Shown piece by piece: positions 62,522 to 64,000 of a DNA stretch of 64,000 nt (position 1 is its first letter; the number at the start of each line of letters is the position of its first letter). The DNA lies in NCBI RefSeq assembly GCF_010111755.1, contig NC_088963.1, forward strand, positions 1,178,001-1,242,000, read 5' to 3'. The DNA is from Nakaseomyces glabratus. Its lineage: Eukaryota > Ascomycota > Saccharomycetes > Saccharomycetales > Saccharomycetaceae. The notes below the pieces were generated by a model. It saw nothing but the letters and a program-made list of their open reading frames with translations. It searched no databases and was not told the DNA's origin. The position numbers were made by a program, and so were the translations under genes.

Positions 62522-62543
62522 AAGGCGGTGGTAATGCCGCCTT
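62522..62543. promoter_or_regulatory. CGG-N8-CCG inverted repeat upstream of OAF1
   Basis: AAGGCGG, eight bases, CCGCCTT is a perfect 7-bp dyad, 437-458 bp before the OAF1 ATG. Paired CGG triplets facing inward are the usual site of Zn2Cys6 dimers. The left half CGGTGGTAA fits the oleate element half-site pattern CGGNNNTNA. The known OAF1/PIP2 spacing is longer (N15-18), so the binding factor is open. Confidence 0.45.
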
Positions 62544-62583
62544 TGTATGGGTTCTATATACTATTATGTACAGATACTCCGAT

Positions 62584-62595
62584 GTTTCCGGAAAC
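62584..62595. promoter_or_regulatory. Perfect 12-bp palindrome GTTTCCGGAAAC
   Basis: A self-complementary word about 500 bp before the OAF1 ATG, 40 bp from the CGG dyad. CCGG-centred palindromes can bind zinc cluster dimers with everted CGG halves. No specific factor is assigned. Confidence 0.35.
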
Positions 62596-62858
62596 AGTCA
62601 TTCGATCTGCCTTAAATCGAAGACAAGTTTCTATCTTAGCTCTATATATTTCAAAAATTTTAACCATGAAAAGAATTGAATATTATATATACATTTCTTA
62701 TTTGAAGATATCAATAAAATACACTTAGATAACATAAAAACAACCAATGCTCTCTACTGAAAGAAATAAAGGAGAATAATAGAAAATAAAAATGGGAAAT
62801 GTTAAAACACAGGAAATGAATGCTACATTATTTTGATGCTGGGATATTAAGATCATTT

Positions 62859-64000
62859 TCACAAGAAAGAGCCGTCGTCACGGGAAAAAGACTGGTTCTT
62901 ACCTGAGAAGAAACTGGTCTCTGGCTTCCGCAAGTTGTCGTTCTTAGTGGCTCCACTAGCATTTTGAGATGGAACCTTCAAATAGCCGTGATTATTATAA
63001 TTGGATAAATTTTGAGCTCCCGTAACTGCAGAGGCAGGTTCAAGAGGCTGTGGATCATCGTTATTACTGTACGATCTTACTCTGTTAGATTGAGATGAGG
63101 TAGTATACGTACTGAATTCGTCATCAAACAGTACCCTGTTACCAGTTGCATTATTTGTCCTAACAAATGTATCATCTCTAATCATCTTCTCTTGCTCAGT
63201 TTCATTTGTGTCCATGACAGCCTGTTTCAATTCAAATAATTCAGCCTCCGACCCATTCTTCTTATCGCCACCGAAGTAACCACTATTACCATTGACAATC
63301 TTTGGAATAAAGGAAACACGGTCGTCCTTCATCTGTTGGTAGCGAACGTCTGGGTTCCTGTGCAACAATGCTAGTGTACATGTGATTATGGTGAATACTA
63401 GCAAGAACAAAGCAAATGCGGCATTTAACACAAACAATATCACAGCCATAACAGATGAGACAACTGCTGGTTGTTTGAACAGGTTACTGAAGAACAGGAA
63501 GAATAAAGCATTGATGAAGTTCACCAGGTGAATGGCGATATTGAAAACATTAGTTCTTTTATCCAAGTATGGGCGGTAGTAGCAAAGGGCAACGAAATAA
63601 AATAGCTCGATCAAAAATATGATCATAGCCTGAGCTTTACCGTGAGTTTGCAGAACAGCAACAAATAGGGATCTAAAAAATGCGTAGGTCAACAAAGGCA
63701 ATAACCACCAGAAAGTATCTGCCTTGAACTGCACATATAAGAAACCGTAACGGTTTAAAAAGTTTGTATCACTGTACAGTAGATATGCAGGGTTCTTGTA
63801 TAATCTCAGAGACTCTCTACCTTTGATAAACACCCTTGTGGTTCCATATATCAACAGACCTGTGACAATCAGGAACATAACTACCGCATCAACCACAGCT
63901 GCTGGAGAATCTCTTTGTGTGAATTCCCAGATCGTTAGCAGTGTAATTTGGGGGAATGCGATAATAGCAAGTCTAAACAAGGTACCCTTGATGATACTAC
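62859..64000 (-). CDS. FLC2: FLC2-type membrane protein, C-terminal part (cut by window edge)
   Basis: Flc proteins are TRP-like fungal membrane proteins of the ER, linked to FAD import, calcium and cell-wall integrity. The gene starts beyond the right edge; the frame is open to base 64000, so no start is given. The visible part (about 380 residues) contains some six or seven hydrophobic segments, for example AVVDAVVMFLIVTGLLIYG, AQAMIIFLIELFYFVALCYY and ALFLLVFTIITCTLALL. A hydrophilic Ser/Asn-rich cytosolic tail of about 150 residues ends in DDGSFL. S. cerevisiae has FLC1, FLC2, FLC3 and YOR365C. Position after OAF1 matches FLC2 (YAL053W), or its duplicate if that copy was kept. Confidence 0.85.
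   Translation of the reverse strand, partial: SIIKGTLFRLAIIAFPQITLLTIWEFTQRDSPAAVVDAVVMFLIVTGLLIYGTTRVFIKGRESLRLYKNPAYLLYSDTNFLNRYGFLYVQFKADTFWWLLPLLTYAFFRSLFVAVLQTHGKAQAMIIFLIELFYFVALCYYRPYLDKRTNVFNIAIHLVNFINALFFLFFSNLFKQPAVVSSVMAVILFVLNAAFALFLLVFTIITCTLALLHRNPDVRYQQMKDDRVSFIPKIVNGNSGYFGGDKKNGSEAELFELKQAVMDTNETEQEKMIRDDTFVRTNNATGNRVLFDDEFSTYTTSSQSNRVRSYSNNDDPQPLEPASAVTGAQNLSNYNNHGYLKVPSQNASGATKNDNLRKPETSFFSGKNQSFSRDDGSFL

Larger units (their letters stand above)
62086..62858. other. OAF1 promoter / FLC2 3' region
   Basis: 773 bp between tandem minus-strand genes, so it holds the OAF1 promoter and the FLC2 transcript end. It carries two dyads (62522-62543 and 62584-62595), listed separately. 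Otherwise it is AT-rich, with no gene. Confidence 0.6.

Overview
The window is nuclear DNA of a budding yeast of the family Saccharomycetaceae. It is compact and AT-rich, its genes lack introns, and it encodes many one-to-one homologues of Saccharomyces cerevisiae proteins. The near-identity to Hog1 and Cdc19 and the gene order point to a post-whole-genome-duplication species. Nakaseomyces (Candida) glabrata or a close relative is the most likely source. This is recognition from memory, not a database result. I call 23 protein genes, 22 complete and one cut by the right edge. I see no tRNA, rRNA, spliceosomal RNA, transposon, LTR or CRISPR array.

Layout. (1) 1-8.1 kb: HOG1, AVL9 and GIP4. (2) 8.4-16.2 kb: PRP45, POP5, SPC25, PER1, a FUN19/YOR338W SWIRM gene and MTW1. 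(3) 16.5-23 kb: ERV46, CDC24 and CLN3. (4) 23-41.6 kb: a very gene-poor stretch holding only CYC3 and CDC19 (pyruvate kinase), with empty stretches of about 4.5, 5.0 and 6.7 kb. (5) 41.6-51 kb: a TYE7-type SREBP-class bHLH gene, RBG1, FUN12 (eIF5B) and PTA1. (6) 51.7-64 kb: GCV3, BOL1, BOL3, SPC72, GEM1, OAF1 and the C-terminal part of FLC2.

Most of the window is collinear with the left arm of S. cerevisiae chromosome I (YAL031-YAL053). The block ERV46-CDC24-CLN3-CYC3-CDC19-RBG1-FUN12 is inverted as a unit, with every gene strand flipped as expected. The TYE7-type gene sits inside this block. In S. cerevisiae TYE7 lies near PYK2 on the duplicate chromosome XV segment, so the duplicate copies seem to have been lost differently in the two lineages.

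Themes. GCV3-BOL1-BOL3 joins a lipoyl-carrier protein with two mitochondrial Fe-S BolA factors. A glycolytic regulator (TYE7-type) lies next to pyruvate kinase. Perfect 10-bp PAC motifs, three of them with an RRPE-like partner, lie upstream of POP5/SPC25, RBG1/FUN12, PRP45 and AVL9/GIP4. The CLN3 leader has one 3-codon upstream ORF and otherwise no upstream AUG for 275 nt. I found no convincing new multi-gene system. The most unusual things are the three long 5' regions around CDC19, the clean inversion, and the recurrent oligo-C tracts in promoters.
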